A DNA stretch of 64,000 nt from Sinorhizobium psoraleae (GTDB lineage Bacteria > Pseudomonadota > Alphaproteobacteria > Rhizobiales > Rhizobiaceae). The translations under genes and the position numbers were made by a program. Shown in pieces: positions 44,165 to 52,966 of this stretch (positions are counted from its first letter, which is position 1; every line of letters begins with the position of its first letter). The stretch lies in NCBI RefSeq assembly GCF_013283645.1, contig NZ_JABEKV010000008.1, positions 62,001-126,000 on the forward strand, in the 5' to 3' direction. Under the pieces are notes generated by a model, which was given only the letters and a program-made list of their open reading frames with translations, was not told where the DNA came from and did no database searches.

Positions 44165-46407
44165 TTCGCTGCCCTGGCTGGTTCTCTCGCACGGAAGCTG
44201 CGGCCGTACTTCCCGACCCGTGCCCCGAGGCGCAGTGCGTTTCCGACGACGATGATCGAGGACAAGGACATCGCAATTGCAGCAGCGAGCGGCGTGACCT
44301 GTCCGGCAATCGCGAACGGCACACTGACGAGATTGTAAGCGACCGCCATCCCGAAATTCTGGCGGATCAGCGCATCGGCTCGAGACGCCGTCTGCATGAT
44401 GTCCCGGACAGCCATCAGGCTGTGCCCCAGGAATACGAAGTCGGACGCGCTCCGGCCGATATCCGTGGCCGATGCAGGCGCGATCGACACATGCGCGGCC
44501 GCCAGCGCAGGCGCGTCGTTGAGCCCGTCGCCGATCATCAGCACCTTGCGCCCGGCGGCGGACAACGACCGGATGGCCTCCACCTTTTCACCTGGAAGCA
44601 GCTCGGCCGAAAACTCCCCGATGTCCAACTGTCTGGCAACGGACGAAACCGCAGGATGGTTATCTCCCGAAACCATGCTCACTGAAAGGCCAGCCGAGCG
44701 CAGCGTCTGGACAAGCTCGCGAGCGCCGGGACGGATGGAGTCCTCGAATGCGAAAACCGCTATCGTTTCGCCGTCCTTCGACAACACGGTTGTCGACGAC
44801 GTGCCGATTTCGATGGGCGGCGCGAAAGACGCCCATGAAGGGCGCCCGAGGCGATAGACCGCGTCCCCTGCCCGCCCCACGATCCCGCACCCATGGGTCT
44901 CCTTGAGACTGTCGAACGTCACGGGAGATGACTGACGACCGGCGCTGGCGGCGGCAATAGCAACGGACGCGGGTTGCCGCGAGACCCTCGCCATCTCGGC
45001 TGCCAAGGACAGGAGCCGGGGCTGAATATCGCCCGCGTTAACCAGGCGCATATCGCCAAGGGTCAGCGTTCCGGTCTTGTCGAGGAGTACGGTATCGATC
45101 TCGTTCAACCGCTCGAATGCGGATCCGTCACGAGCCATGATGCCGCGTTCAAAAAGGCGCCGCCCCGCCACCACCTGCACCATCGGAACGGCAAGCCCAA
45201 GGGCGCAGGGGCAGGTTATGATCAGCACAGCGATGGCAATGGTGACGGACTTGTGGAGGTCTCCGGTTCCATAGAGCCATGCGAGCATGGAAAGGAGCGC
45301 GACGCCATGCACGACGGGCGAATACAATCCGGCCGCGCGATCAGCGATGCGGCGATAGCTGGAGCGCTCGCTCTCGGCCGCCTCCATCATGCGGGTCATC
45401 TCGGCCAGGAAGGAACCGTCGGCGGATGCGGTCGCAATCAGTGTCAGCGGATTGGCGAGGTTCATCACACCCGCCTGCAGCGCGCTTCCAGGCTCGGCAC
45501 GCTTCCACCGGCTCTCCCCCGAAACGAGCGAGCAATCGAGCTCCGAGGCGCCTTTGACGACAACGCCGTCGACGGGCACACGTTCGCCGGCGGTGACGAG
45601 CAGATGCATGCCCGGCTTGACCTCGGAAAGCGGGACGTAGTCAATAGTGCCGTCTGCCCGGATGACACTGGAGCCCCTTGGCGCGAGCCTTGAAAGCGCT
45701 CCCACCGCGGAACGCGCCCTGCCCCGCATCAGATGGTCCAGCGTTCGCCCTGCCAGCAGAACGAACAGCAAGGAGGTGCTCGCGTCGAAATAGGCATAGG
45801 GTGCGTTGTGGAGGGTGTCATAGACGCTCAAGGCGAAGGCGAGGAGAACGCCGACGCCGCGACCATGCCGCAGCGCCGCCCACGCCGAGCGATAGAAGAT
45901 CCTGCCTGAATAAATGACTGCCGGCAGAGCGAGCGCTGCCGAAACCATATGGAAGGCGTGGCGGGTCTCGGGATCGGCCCCTGACCAGACCGAAACCGAG
46001 AGGATCATGATGTTCATCGCCGAGAAACCGGCGACCGCCAGCGCCTTCAAAAGCGAGGAAAGCACCGGATTCTGCGTGTCCTCCTCGATGGAGGCCAGAT
46101 GCGAGGCATAGCCGATATTCGCAAGCGCGGCGGCGAAATCCGGGCTCTCGCCGTCATTGCCGCGCCAATTGATGGTGACACGCCGGGTGGACAGGTTTAC
46201 TCGGGCAAGCTCGACGCCAGGGGTTTTCCCGAGAGTGCCTTCGACGGCAGCAATACATGCGGCGCAATGAACATCGGGCAACGTCAATATGGTTTGCCGA
46301 AGGCCGTCACCGAGGTCACGGCTCGCGAGCCGGATCTCCTCAGCGCGCGCGGTCTTCCGACCCGCCTTCTCGGCGACTGGAACGGCGATGTCCGGGCAGC
46401 AGGACAT
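44161..46407 (-). CDS. ccoI: Copper-translocating P-type ATPase CcoI (FixI)
   Basis: A 748-residue P1B-type ATPase for copper delivery to the cbb3 oxidase. An N-terminal Cys-pair MSCCPDIAV, a heavy-metal-associated domain with HCAAC (C48, C51), the membrane TCPCALG (CPC metal-binding motif), the phosphorylation loop DKTGTLT, and MIGDGLNDAPALAAA are all present; SGESRWKR covers the actuator region. The ATG at 46407 is one base after the DUF2189 stop. Sequence fits the FixI branch rather than general CopA, consistent with its place before ccoS. Confidence 0.95.
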   Translation of the reverse strand: MSCCPDIAVPVAEKAGRKTARAEEIRLASRDLGDGLRQTILTLPDVHCAACIAAVEGTLGKTPGVELARVNLSTRRVTINWRGNDGESPDFAAALANIGYASHLASIEEDTQNPVLSSLLKALAVAGFSAMNIMILSVSVWSGADPETRHAFHMVSAALALPAVIYSGRIFYRSAWAALRHGRGVGVLLAFALSVYDTLHNAPYAYFDASTSLLFVLLAGRTLDHLMRGRARSAVGALSRLAPRGSSVIRADGTIDYVPLSEVKPGMHLLVTAGERVPVDGVVVKGASELDCSLVSGESRWKRAEPGSALQAGVMNLANPLTLIATASADGSFLAEMTRMMEAAESERSSYRRIADRAAGLYSPVVHGVALLSMLAWLYGTGDLHKSVTIAIAVLIITCPCALGLAVPMVQVVAGRRLFERGIMARDGSAFERLNEIDTVLLDKTGTLTLGDMRLVNAGDIQPRLLSLAAEMARVSRQPASVAIAAASAGRQSSPVTFDSLKETHGCGIVGRAGDAVYRLGRPSWASFAPPIEIGTSSTTVLSKDGETIAVFAFEDSIRPGARELVQTLRSAGLSVSMVSGDNHPAVSSVARQLDIGEFSAELLPGEKVEAIRSLSAAGRKVLMIGDGLNDAPALAAAHVSIAPASATDIGRSASDFVFLGHSLMAVRDIMQTASRADALIRQNFGMAVAYNLVSVPFAIAGQVTPLAAAIAMSLSSIIVVGNALRLGARVGKYGRSFRAREPARAAK

Positions 46408-46408
46408 G

Positions 46409-47215
46409 CTATCGCACCGCTTTGTAGGCATGCCAGGTTGCATGGCCCAGCAAGGGGAAGATCACGACCAGCCCGACCAGACCCGTGGCGACACTGACCA
46501 GGAACAGCCCCAGCACGATCGCACCCCAGACGAGCATCGGCCTGAGATTGTTCCAGACGAGCGCGACGCTGATGCCCATTGCCGTGAAAGCATCGATGCG
46601 CTGGTCGAGCAGCATCGGGATGGAGAACACGCTTATGGCGAAGGAAAATCCGGCGAAAAGGGCGCCGACGAAAATGCCGACCGCGAGCATGGCCCATCCG
46701 ATGGGCGACATCAGCAGCAGTTGCGTGACATGCCCGAGGCCTGGAAACGGCCGCACGCCGAAAAATAGCGCATAGATGAGCACAGCCGCTCGCATCCAGA
46801 GCAGCATGAGCATGCAGAGCAGAAGCCCGGTAAAGAACACCTGGGCGCCGGCCACCGGTCTGACGCGGAGCATGCTCCCGAGACTGACCGGCTCGGATCG
46901 CTCAAGGCGCGAGCTCTTCAGATAAAGCCCCGTCGCGAGGAGCGGGGCGATGATCATGAAGCCTGCAATGGCGGGGAACAGGAAATAGTCGCGTCCGGTG
47001 GCGAACAGCAGCCAAATGATCAGGAAGGAAACGACAAAAACGGCTACCCCGTAGCTCAGGCTGAGCATCGGGTAAGTGATCAGGTCACGCCAACCTTTCG
47101 CGAGCCACTCAAAGGGTGCCTGGGCCGGCAGATGGCGTTGCCATTTCGGATTCCAGGTCTCCTCTATGCCTGAGACCTCGCCTACCCATCGCTGTAATTT
47201 TCCAGTCCCGGACAT
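46409..47215 (-). CDS. DUF2189 multi-helix membrane protein
   Basis: A 268-residue inner-membrane protein of six or seven helices with the DUF2189 pattern: WLAKGWRDLITYPMLSLSYG near residue 40, FPAIAGFMIIAPLLATGLY, and FTAMGISVALVWNNLRPML. The ATG at 47215 follows GGAGA. DUF2189 proteins are found in cbb3 gene clusters of several alphaproteobacteria, but no molecular role is established; here it occupies the place where ccoG or ccoH would be expected. Gap to ccoI is one base. Confidence 0.9.
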   Translation of the reverse strand: MSGTGKLQRWVGEVSGIEETWNPKWQRHLPAQAPFEWLAKGWRDLITYPMLSLSYGVAVFVVSFLIIWLLFATGRDYFLFPAIAGFMIIAPLLATGLYLKSSRLERSEPVSLGSMLRVRPVAGAQVFFTGLLLCMLMLLWMRAAVLIYALFFGVRPFPGLGHVTQLLLMSPIGWAMLAVGIFVGALFAGFSFAISVFSIPMLLDQRIDAFTAMGISVALVWNNLRPMLVWGAIVLGLFLVSVATGLVGLVVIFPLLGHATWHAYKAVR

Positions 47216-47242
47216 ATGTCTCTCCACGGGTACACCATGACG

Positions 47243-47434
47243 TTAGCAGGATGATTTCGCGGCCCTGTACTGTCCCGGCGCCGACCCCGTCTGCTTCAGG
47301 TGAGCGACGCATCCGGGAGCGCTGTCGATGGCGACGTAAAGCATGTGGGCGTTCGCTCCGAGGAAAATGGCCGCAGCGACGAGGCCCCACCAGGCCAGCC
47401 ACGATCTGCTTCGTCTGGGCGCGACTTTCGTCAT
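47243..47434 (-). CDS. 63-residue membrane protein following ccoP
   Basis: A short protein, MTKVAPRRSRSWLAWWGLVA, with one hydrophobic helix (WLAWWGLVAAAIFLGANAHM) and a C-terminal tail containing two cysteines (GCVAHLKQ and KSSC). Its ATG overlaps the ccoP stop by one base (TGATG), so it is probably translated. It stands where ccoG/ccoH would be in fixNOQPGHIS clusters but is far too short to be CcoH (about 160 residues). Role unknown; two cysteines could bind copper or heme. Confidence 0.7.
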   Translation of the reverse strand: MTKVAPRRSRSWLAWWGLVAAAIFLGANAHMLYVAIDSAPGCVAHLKQTGSAPGQYRAAKSSC

Positions 47435-48315
47435 CACGGCTTTTCCACGCCCAGAGAATTCACATAGAGCGCCAATATCTTGATCTCCGTGGGTGTCAGC
47501 CGCTCGTCCCATGTCGGCATATGACCCTGGCGCCCGCCATGCACGGACTCAATGATACTCTGCATCGTGCCGCCATAGATCCAATAAGCGTCGGTCAGGT
47601 TGGGAGCGCCGACCTCCCGACTGCCTTTCGCGTCTTCGCCGTGGCAGGCGGCACAAGTGGCGAGGAACACTTCTCTGCCCGCCTCGATCCGGCCAATGTT
47701 CTCCGGCGTGGAGTGTCCCGGATTGGTCAGCGAATAAACATAGGCGGCGACGTCACGGACCTGATTGCGTTCGAGCATCTGCTCACGTCCGAAAGAGGGC
47801 ATTTGCGCAACGCGGGTTTCAGGGTGCCGTGTGTTGATGCCGACCCTGAGGGTCTGTTCGATATCCTGCGGTCCGCCGCCCCAAAGCCAGTCGTCGTCGG
47901 TCAGATCCGGATAGTTGCTCCGGCCCTTTCCGTCGACGCCGTGGCAAACGGCGCAGTTGTCGCCGAAGAGTTGATGGCCGGTGGAACGGACCGTCGCCAT
48001 CAACTGCTCGTCCGCCCTTATCTGCTCGTAGGAGAGCGTGTCGATCCTCTTCTCCCAAACCGCCCTGGCTGCAGCGGCGGCAGTGAGCTTCTCTTCGACG
48101 ACGTTGCGCTCGTCGATTCCGAGCAGACCCTTGGTATAGGTGGTGCCGAGCGGCCACGTCGGCAGCAGCACCCACCAGATCAGCGCAAAGACGTGAGTGA
48201 CGACCAGGAAAAGCAGCACGCCTCGGGGAACCGGCGTGTCGAGCTCCTTGATGCCGTTCCACTCATGTCCGGTGGTCTTCCTGCCGCTGATCGGATCGAC
48301 TTCCTCTACGTCCAT
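47434..48315 (-). CDS. ccoP: cbb3-type cytochrome c oxidase subunit CcoP (FixP)
   Basis: A 293-residue diheme cytochrome c anchored by one helix (VLLFLVVTHVFALIWWVLLP). The two heme-binding motifs are CAVCH at 121-125 and CAACH at 221-225. The N-terminus includes DPISGRKTTGHEWNGIKELD as in other CcoP proteins. Electrons pass from CcoP to CcoO and CcoN for oxygen reduction. Its start overlaps ccoQ by ten bases. Confidence 0.97.
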   Translation of the reverse strand: MDVEEVDPISGRKTTGHEWNGIKELDTPVPRGVLLFLVVTHVFALIWWVLLPTWPLGTTYTKGLLGIDERNVVEEKLTAAAAARAVWEKRIDTLSYEQIRADEQLMATVRSTGHQLFGDNCAVCHGVDGKGRSNYPDLTDDDWLWGGGPQDIEQTLRVGINTRHPETRVAQMPSFGREQMLERNQVRDVAAYVYSLTNPGHSTPENIGRIEAGREVFLATCAACHGEDAKGSREVGAPNLTDAYWIYGGTMQSIIESVHGGRQGHMPTWDERLTPTEIKILALYVNSLGVEKP

Positions 48316-48476
48316 GGCTGGTCGTCCTCGTCGAGAATGCCCCTCTTGGCACGATCGAAGCGTTCGCGGTTAGCCGGCCAGAACGTGTATACGAGCACGC
48401 AGATCGAGAATCCGATGAGATAGAAGAGCCCCCAGGTCTTCGCTGCCTCCACCAATGTCTCGTGTGTAACGTCCAT
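48306..48476 (-). CDS. ccoQ: cbb3-type cytochrome c oxidase subunit CcoQ (FixQ)
   Basis: A 56-residue single-helix protein. TWGLFYLIGFSICVLVYTFW followed by PANRERFDRAKRGILDEDDQ is the FixQ/CcoQ signature. The ATG at 48476 (MDVTHETLVE) is chosen over an upstream start at 48500 because it gives the normal length. It stabilises CcoP in the complex. Located between ccoO and ccoP as usual. Confidence 0.9.
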   Translation of the reverse strand: MDVTHETLVEAAKTWGLFYLIGFSICVLVYTFWPANRERFDRAKRGILDEDDQPWT

Positions 48477-48496
48477 GACGACCTTGTCCTTCCTTG

Positions 48497-49249
48497 TCAA
48501 TCGCCTGGATCGGGTACCTGTTCCGGCGCCGCGGTATTCTGGTATGCCGCATTGGTGAGCCGTCCAAGGACCTGCAGATAGGCGACGAGCGCATCCATCT
48601 CCGTGACCCGCGTTGCCACCCCGTCGAAGGCGCTGACCTGCGTCTCCTCTCCATAGCGTTCGGTGACACCCGATGCCTGTTCGCTGTCGGGCACCGCCTG
48701 ACCGAAGGCATCGCGTGCGGCGTTCTCGATCATTTCGTCGGTATAGGGCACTCCGACACTCCGCTGCGCCTCCAAATGAGAGCCTAGGTCGTCCAGCCGT
48801 AGCAGCGTTCTAGCCAACCAGGCATAGGCCGGCATGTTGGACTCCGGCACGACGTCACGCGGATTAGTGAGATGGGCTACATGCCAGAAATCGGAATACT
48901 TGCCCCCTACCCTGGCAAGGTCCGGTCCGGTTCGCTTCGACCCCCAGAGCATGGGGTGGTCGTACTTGGACTCGACCGCCAGCGAGAAGGGGCCGTAGCG
49001 CTCGACTTCGTCCCGCAGCGTCCGGATCATTTGGCTGTGGCAGGCATAGCAGCCCTCGCGAATGTAGATGTTGCGGCCGGCGAGCTCCAGCGGCGTATAG
49101 AGCCTCATGTCCTCGACGTCCTCGACGGTCTCGTCGATGGTGAACAGCGGAGCGATCTCGACGATCCCGCCGACACTGGCCGCCAATATGATCGCCAGCA
49201 CGAAACCGATCGCCGTTCGCTCCAGCTTTCGATGAAGGAGTTCGCGCAT
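48497..49249 (-). CDS. ccoO: cbb3-type cytochrome c oxidase subunit CcoO (FixO)
   Basis: A 250-residue monoheme cytochrome c anchored by an N-terminal helix (AIGFVLAIILAASVGGIVEI). The heme motif is CYACH at 67-71 in the context IYIREGCYACHSQMIRTL. Other family blocks are WGSKRTGPDLARVGGKYS and ESNMPAYAWL with the axial methionine. The ATG at 49249 is 21 codons inside the longer open frame and lies four bases after the ccoN stop. Confidence 0.96.
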   Translation of the reverse strand: MRELLHRKLERTAIGFVLAIILAASVGGIVEIAPLFTIDETVEDVEDMRLYTPLELAGRNIYIREGCYACHSQMIRTLRDEVERYGPFSLAVESKYDHPMLWGSKRTGPDLARVGGKYSDFWHVAHLTNPRDVVPESNMPAYAWLARTLLRLDDLGSHLEAQRSVGVPYTDEMIENAARDAFGQAVPDSEQASGVTERYGEETQVSAFDGVATRVTEMDALVAYLQVLGRLTNAAYQNTAAPEQVPDPGD

Positions 49250-49253
49250 GTCG

Positions 49254-50909
49254 TTACTCCGCCGGTCCCGTCGCCGCGCCTTCCGGCATCGGTGGGCCGA
49301 CCGGAACATCGTCGTGCCGTTCAGCCAGCACGGGAACGCCGCGTACGGTCATCCAGATGTTGTAGGTGGCGACAACGGCTCCGATCAGGAACAGCAGGCC
49401 GCCGAATGCGCGGGCGATATAGTAGGGGTACATCGCCACGAGGGAATCCACGAAGGAATAGGCGAGTGTCCCCTCCCCGGTATAGGTCCGCCACATCAGG
49501 CCCTGGATGATGCCCGAGTTCCACATCGCGAAGACGTAGATGACGGTGCCTGCGAAGGCGAGCCAGAAATGGACCTCGACAAGGGCTGCCGAATACATCC
49601 TCTCGCGCTTCCAGATCGCGGGCACGAGCGTGTAGAGCGAGCCGTAGGTGATCAACGCGACCCAGCCCAGAGCCCCCGCATGGACATGGCCGACGGTCCA
49701 GTCGGTATAGTGCGACAGCGAGTTGACGGGACGCACCGCAAGGAACGATCCCTCGAAGGTCGAGAGGCCGTAGAAGAAAGCCGCCATCATGATGAAGCGC
49801 AGCGTCGCGTCGTCACGTACCTTGTGCCACGCGCCGTTGAGCGTCAGCAGGGCGTTGCCGGCCGATGCCCATGAGGGCACCAGCAGCATTACGGAGAACG
49901 TCATTCCGAGGTTCTGTACCCAGTGCGGCAAGGCCGTGTAGTGCAGATGATGGGACCCCGCCCACATGTAAAAGAAGGTTATGCCCCAAAAGCTGAGGAT
50001 CGACAGACGGTAGGAAAAGATCGGCCGCTCGGCACGCTTCGGCAAATAATAGTAGAGCATCGCCAGGAAGCCGGCCGTCAGGAAGAAGGCGACGGCATTG
50101 TGCCCATACCACCATTGTACCATCGAGTCCTGGACGCCTGCCCAGATCGTGTAGCTCTTGGCATGTCCGAGGGAGACCGGAACCGTAAGGTTGTTGACGA
50201 TGTGCAGGATCGCCACCACCACTATGAAAGCCATGTAGTACCAGTTGGCGACATAGATGTGCGGCTCCCTGCGGCGCGCCAGGGTGCGGATGTAAAGGAC
50301 GAAATAGGTGACCCAGACAATGACGAGCCAAAGATCGGCGTACCATTCCGCCTCGGCGTATTCCTTCGACTGCGTCACACCCATGAAATAGCCGGTCACG
50401 GCCAGGATACAGAAAAGATTGTAGCCGAAGAGCACGAACCACGGGCTGAATTGGTCTGCCAGCCGGGCGCGGGAGGTCCTTTGTACGACATGGAAAGAGG
50501 TCGCAATGAGAGCGTTGCCGCCGAACCCAAAAATCACGCCGGTCGTATGGGCAGGTCTGATCCGCCCGAAGCTGGCCCATGCGGTGTCGAAGTTCAGGCT
50601 CGGCCATGCAAGCTGGGCTGCGGCCCAGACGCCGATGAACATTCCGAAGATCGCCCAGAGCAATGTGAACCAGACGCCAACCTTGATCGGATCGTCGTAA
50701 TAGCGGGAGATGCGCGCTGGATCAGGGGGCGGGCCGAAGGATGTCGACATGATCAGGTACAGCAAAGCAAGGCTATAGAGCAGAACAATCGCGCCGTGAA
50801 CTCCAAGGGGATCCACCCGGCCGGCGGCAGCCATGGCAATACCGATCACCGCCAGGATCACCAACGTGGCCGCCGCCAGCTCCCGTTCTCTGGTCGTCAA
50901 CTGCCCCAT
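49254..50909 (-). CDS. ccoN: cbb3-type cytochrome c oxidase catalytic subunit CcoN (FixN)
   Basis: A 551-residue heme-copper oxidase subunit with about 12 to 14 helices. Metal-ligand histidines are visible in FGFGGNALIATSFHVVQ, WYGHNAVAFFLTAGF, AGSHHLHYTALPHWVQ and WTVGHVHAGALGW. It catalyses reduction of oxygen to water at low oxygen tension and pumps protons. First gene of the operon; an imperfect FNR/FixK-like site lies about 50 bases upstream. Three to four hydrophobic residues patches at the N-terminus (LVILAVIGIAMAAAG) form an extra helix typical of CcoN. Confidence 0.97.
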   Translation of the reverse strand: MGQLTTRERELAAATLVILAVIGIAMAAAGRVDPLGVHGAIVLLYSLALLYLIMSTSFGPPPDPARISRYYDDPIKVGVWFTLLWAIFGMFIGVWAAAQLAWPSLNFDTAWASFGRIRPAHTTGVIFGFGGNALIATSFHVVQRTSRARLADQFSPWFVLFGYNLFCILAVTGYFMGVTQSKEYAEAEWYADLWLVIVWVTYFVLYIRTLARRREPHIYVANWYYMAFIVVVAILHIVNNLTVPVSLGHAKSYTIWAGVQDSMVQWWYGHNAVAFFLTAGFLAMLYYYLPKRAERPIFSYRLSILSFWGITFFYMWAGSHHLHYTALPHWVQNLGMTFSVMLLVPSWASAGNALLTLNGAWHKVRDDATLRFIMMAAFFYGLSTFEGSFLAVRPVNSLSHYTDWTVGHVHAGALGWVALITYGSLYTLVPAIWKRERMYSAALVEVHFWLAFAGTVIYVFAMWNSGIIQGLMWRTYTGEGTLAYSFVDSLVAMYPYYIARAFGGLLFLIGAVVATYNIWMTVRGVPVLAERHDDVPVGPPMPEGAATGPAE

Positions 50910-50957
50910 GAAGTCGCTCCGTCATCATCCACAGTGCAAGGGGAGCATCTATCTTCC

Positions 50958-50972
50958 TTAGATACATTTCAA
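50958..50972 (-). promoter_or_regulatory. Imperfect FNR/FixK-type box upstream of ccoN
   Basis: The minus strand reads TTGAAATGTATCTAA. Compared with the anaerobox TTGAT-N4-ATCAA the left half matches fully up to its last base and the right half has an inserted or changed base. Its centre is about 56 bases upstream of the ccoN ATG, which suits activation at about -41.5. Oxygen-controlled expression is expected for a cbb3 operon, but this site is weak. Confidence 0.4.
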
Positions 50973-51072
50973 GGCAATAACCGAGGCTTTGCGCTCTGAA
51001 TAGGCAAACTCGCCTCCGATGATGCGGACAACCTGAAAGTTCTGCTGGATTCAGGAACGCCGGGGCAACGGC

Positions 51073-51099
51073 GTTCCAGTCGATACATTAGGCGATCTT
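51073..51099. repeat. 27-base element, copy 2 (see 40804)
   Basis: Begins GTTCCAGTCGATACATTAGG and shares 24 of 27 bases with 40804-40830. It lies about 125 bases upstream of the cold-shock protein ATG. Confidence 0.6.
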
Positions 51100-51223
51100 T
51101 TGAGCAAGGAAGATACATTCTGTTTTCAAGTGTCACTCGAGGGCAAACGGAGGTATTGCGGCCACCGCCTCGCGCCTATAGGTTTTCGCCCATCGTCCAT
51201 CGCTGAATTCTGGAGATCAAATC

Positions 51224-51424
51224 ATGGCGAACGGCACAGTCAAATTCTTCAACAACGACAAGGGGTTCGGCTTCATCACGCCCGAAAATGGTGGAAGCGA
51301 CGTATTCGTCCATATTTCCGCAGTGCAGGATGGCGCTCTGCGCGACGGCCAGCGCGTCAGCTACGACTTGGGTCAGGATCGCAAGACCGGCAAATCCAAG
51401 GCAGAAAACGTCCGCGTGCTTTAA
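51224..51424 (+). CDS. Cold-shock protein, CspA family
   Basis: A 66-residue single cold-shock domain. RNP1 is KGFGFI and RNP2 is VFVHIS; it starts [20 protein letters not shown]. It binds single-stranded RNA or DNA, melting structure in mRNAs. Long upstream space (about 125 bases after the repeat) leaves room for a structured 5' leader as found in other csp genes. A GC-rich hairpin follows the stop at 51434. Confidence 0.96.
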   Translation: MANGTVKFFNNDKGFGFITPENGGSDVFVHISAVQDGALRDGQRVSYDLGQDRKTGKSKAENVRVL

Positions 51425-52269
51425 TACATTCTCCGAGCGCCTGGCACACCCTGGCGCTCGTACCTCCCTTATCACGCGGATCTAGCGTCCTAACTGACTT
51501 CAGCGCCGCGGTAGCTTTGGAAATCACGGTCTTGAAGGGTGTCGAACCGCGGACCCTGTTTGTCAGAGGCTGGCAGTCGTAAGCGAGATCGGCCAAATGC
51601 GTGCCGCGACGCCCGGCCGCGTCTGATTAAGCCGGCACCATCATCGTTCTCGACTAGAGCTCCACGGTAGATCGCACCGTGAAAAGCCCTGCGCGGACGG
51701 CGTGGACATCAAGGTCAGCAATCCGGCCGGCATCCCGGCCGACTTCGTCCCCTCCATCAAGGCATTGGTTTCGATACCAATTGCACAGTCACTTCATGCG
51801 ACTGACGGAACCTTGAACGCCCCTTTTGCTGGACCGGACCCTGACACCTGTTAGCGCGATCAGGCGCCGCCGCCCGCGGGTCCTCTCATAGGCAAGCGCG
51901 TCCGCGGCTCCGCAATAGCCCGGTATAGGGGTCGGTGAAAAAAGTGTGGCCTGGCGGGACGGGTTGACGCATTGGTGTCCAAACAGCGCATCGCCCGATT
52001 TTTCGGCTGAAGTCCAACCGCCCACAATAAGACGTGTTTCCCGGACGACGAACCATGCTGAACTTCATCGCTTTCGCCCCTTTGCACTTCGAGCTGCGGG
52101 GAAACCGAAGGTCCGTAGGCTGCAGCTTCCCCTCGCGAATCTGAGGGGAACGAGGAACCCAGTCTAGAACGGCCGGTTTGCACTCAACTCTACTATTCAC
52201 CGATAATGTGATGTCTTCGGCACGACCGCCATGTTACGAGGCCTCTGAACAACGCAATGAGATGCCCCA
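51425..52269. other. Gene-poor region
   Basis: After the hairpin at 51434-51460, about 800 bases hold only short frames on both strands with no recognised domain or ribosome site. Confidence 0.45.
51434..51460 (+). terminator. Hairpin after the cold-shock gene
   Basis: CGAGCGCC (51434-51441) pairs with GGCGCTCG (51453-51460) across an 11-base loop, ten bases after the stop. The sequence that follows (TACCTCCCTT) has only a weak T-run. A probable terminator. Confidence 0.6.
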
Positions 52270-52944
52270 ATGCTTCCCTGGATTCACCTTGATCGCGCGA
52301 CCATTCCCGGTGATGTCGGCGAGCTGCGCCTGAAGCAGCGCGGCAGCGAATTTTCGATCATGCTCGGCTCGACGGAGCTCATGAACAGTAGGCTAAGCGG
52401 CTCGGAAGAGGCACTGGCAGCGCTTAGCTGCGAGCGGATTGCGGGCCGGAAAAACACCAGCATGCTCGTTGGCGGCCTCGGCATGGGGTTTACATTACGG
52501 GCCGCTCTGAGCGTTCTTCCTCAAGACGCCCATGTCGTTGTCGCCGAACTCGTTCCCGCTGTCGTCAAATGGGCGCGCGGACCTTTGGCAGATCTCCACG
52601 ACGGCACACTCGACGATCCACGTGTCGATATCCATCTCGGTGACGTCGGCGTGCTCATCCGGTCGAAGAAGGCCGCATATGATGCGATTCTGCTTGATGT
52701 CGATAACGGCCCCGATGGGCTGACGCGCACCTCCAACGACAATTTATATAGCCATGACGGTCTTCGGGCCGCCAAAACTGCCCTCCGCTCGAACGGTGTG
52801 CTTGCCGTTTGGTCATCCGCGCCGGATCGCGCTTTCACGCGCCGATTGCGTGAGGTTGGCTTCGCCACCGACGAAGTGAGCATGCGCGCCAACAGTAAGA
52901 ACGGTGGTGCCCGCCATGTATTGTGGATTGCGACCAGGCGCTAG
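52270..52944 (+). CDS. Spermidine synthase-like / class I methyltransferase-fold protein
   Basis: A 224-residue protein of the spermidine synthase-like family. The nucleotide-binding loop is SMLVGGLGMGFTLRAALSVL; the acidic end of strand 2 lies in VVVAELVPAVVKWARG; AILLDVDNGPDGLTRTSND is the catalytic-type loop. It lacks the polyamine-specific N-terminal domain of true SpeE, so it may be a small-molecule methyltransferase or aminopropyl-transferase-like protein. It stands alone, with no polyamine genes nearby. Confidence 0.8.
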   Translation: MLPWIHLDRATIPGDVGELRLKQRGSEFSIMLGSTELMNSRLSGSEEALAALSCERIAGRKNTSMLVGGLGMGFTLRAALSVLPQDAHVVVAELVPAVVKWARGPLADLHDGTLDDPRVDIHLGDVGVLIRSKKAAYDAILLDVDNGPDGLTRTSNDNLYSHDGLRAAKTALRSNGVLAVWSSAPDRAFTRRLREVGFATDEVSMRANSKNGGARHVLWIATRR

Positions 52945-52966
52945 CACCAGCTCCATAACATCATAG

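Larger units (their letters stand above)
50910..51223. other. Divergent regulatory region between ccoN and the cold-shock gene
   Basis: About 310 bases. It contains an imperfect FixK-type site (50958-50972) on the ccoN side and the repeated element at 51073-51099 on the cold-shock side. No gene is supported. Confidence 0.5.

Noticed and set aside
49923-50999. A 358-codon plus-strand frame antisense to ccoN
   Set aside because: Shadow of ccoN; the minus strand has all the heme-copper ligands.
51050-51223. A riboswitch upstream of the cold-shock gene
   Set aside because: The leader could be structured, but I cannot identify a conserved riboswitch motif by eye.
51886-52200. Overlapping minus-strand frames as a small gene
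   Set aside because: No ribosome site, no recognised domain, and several alternative frames of equal length.
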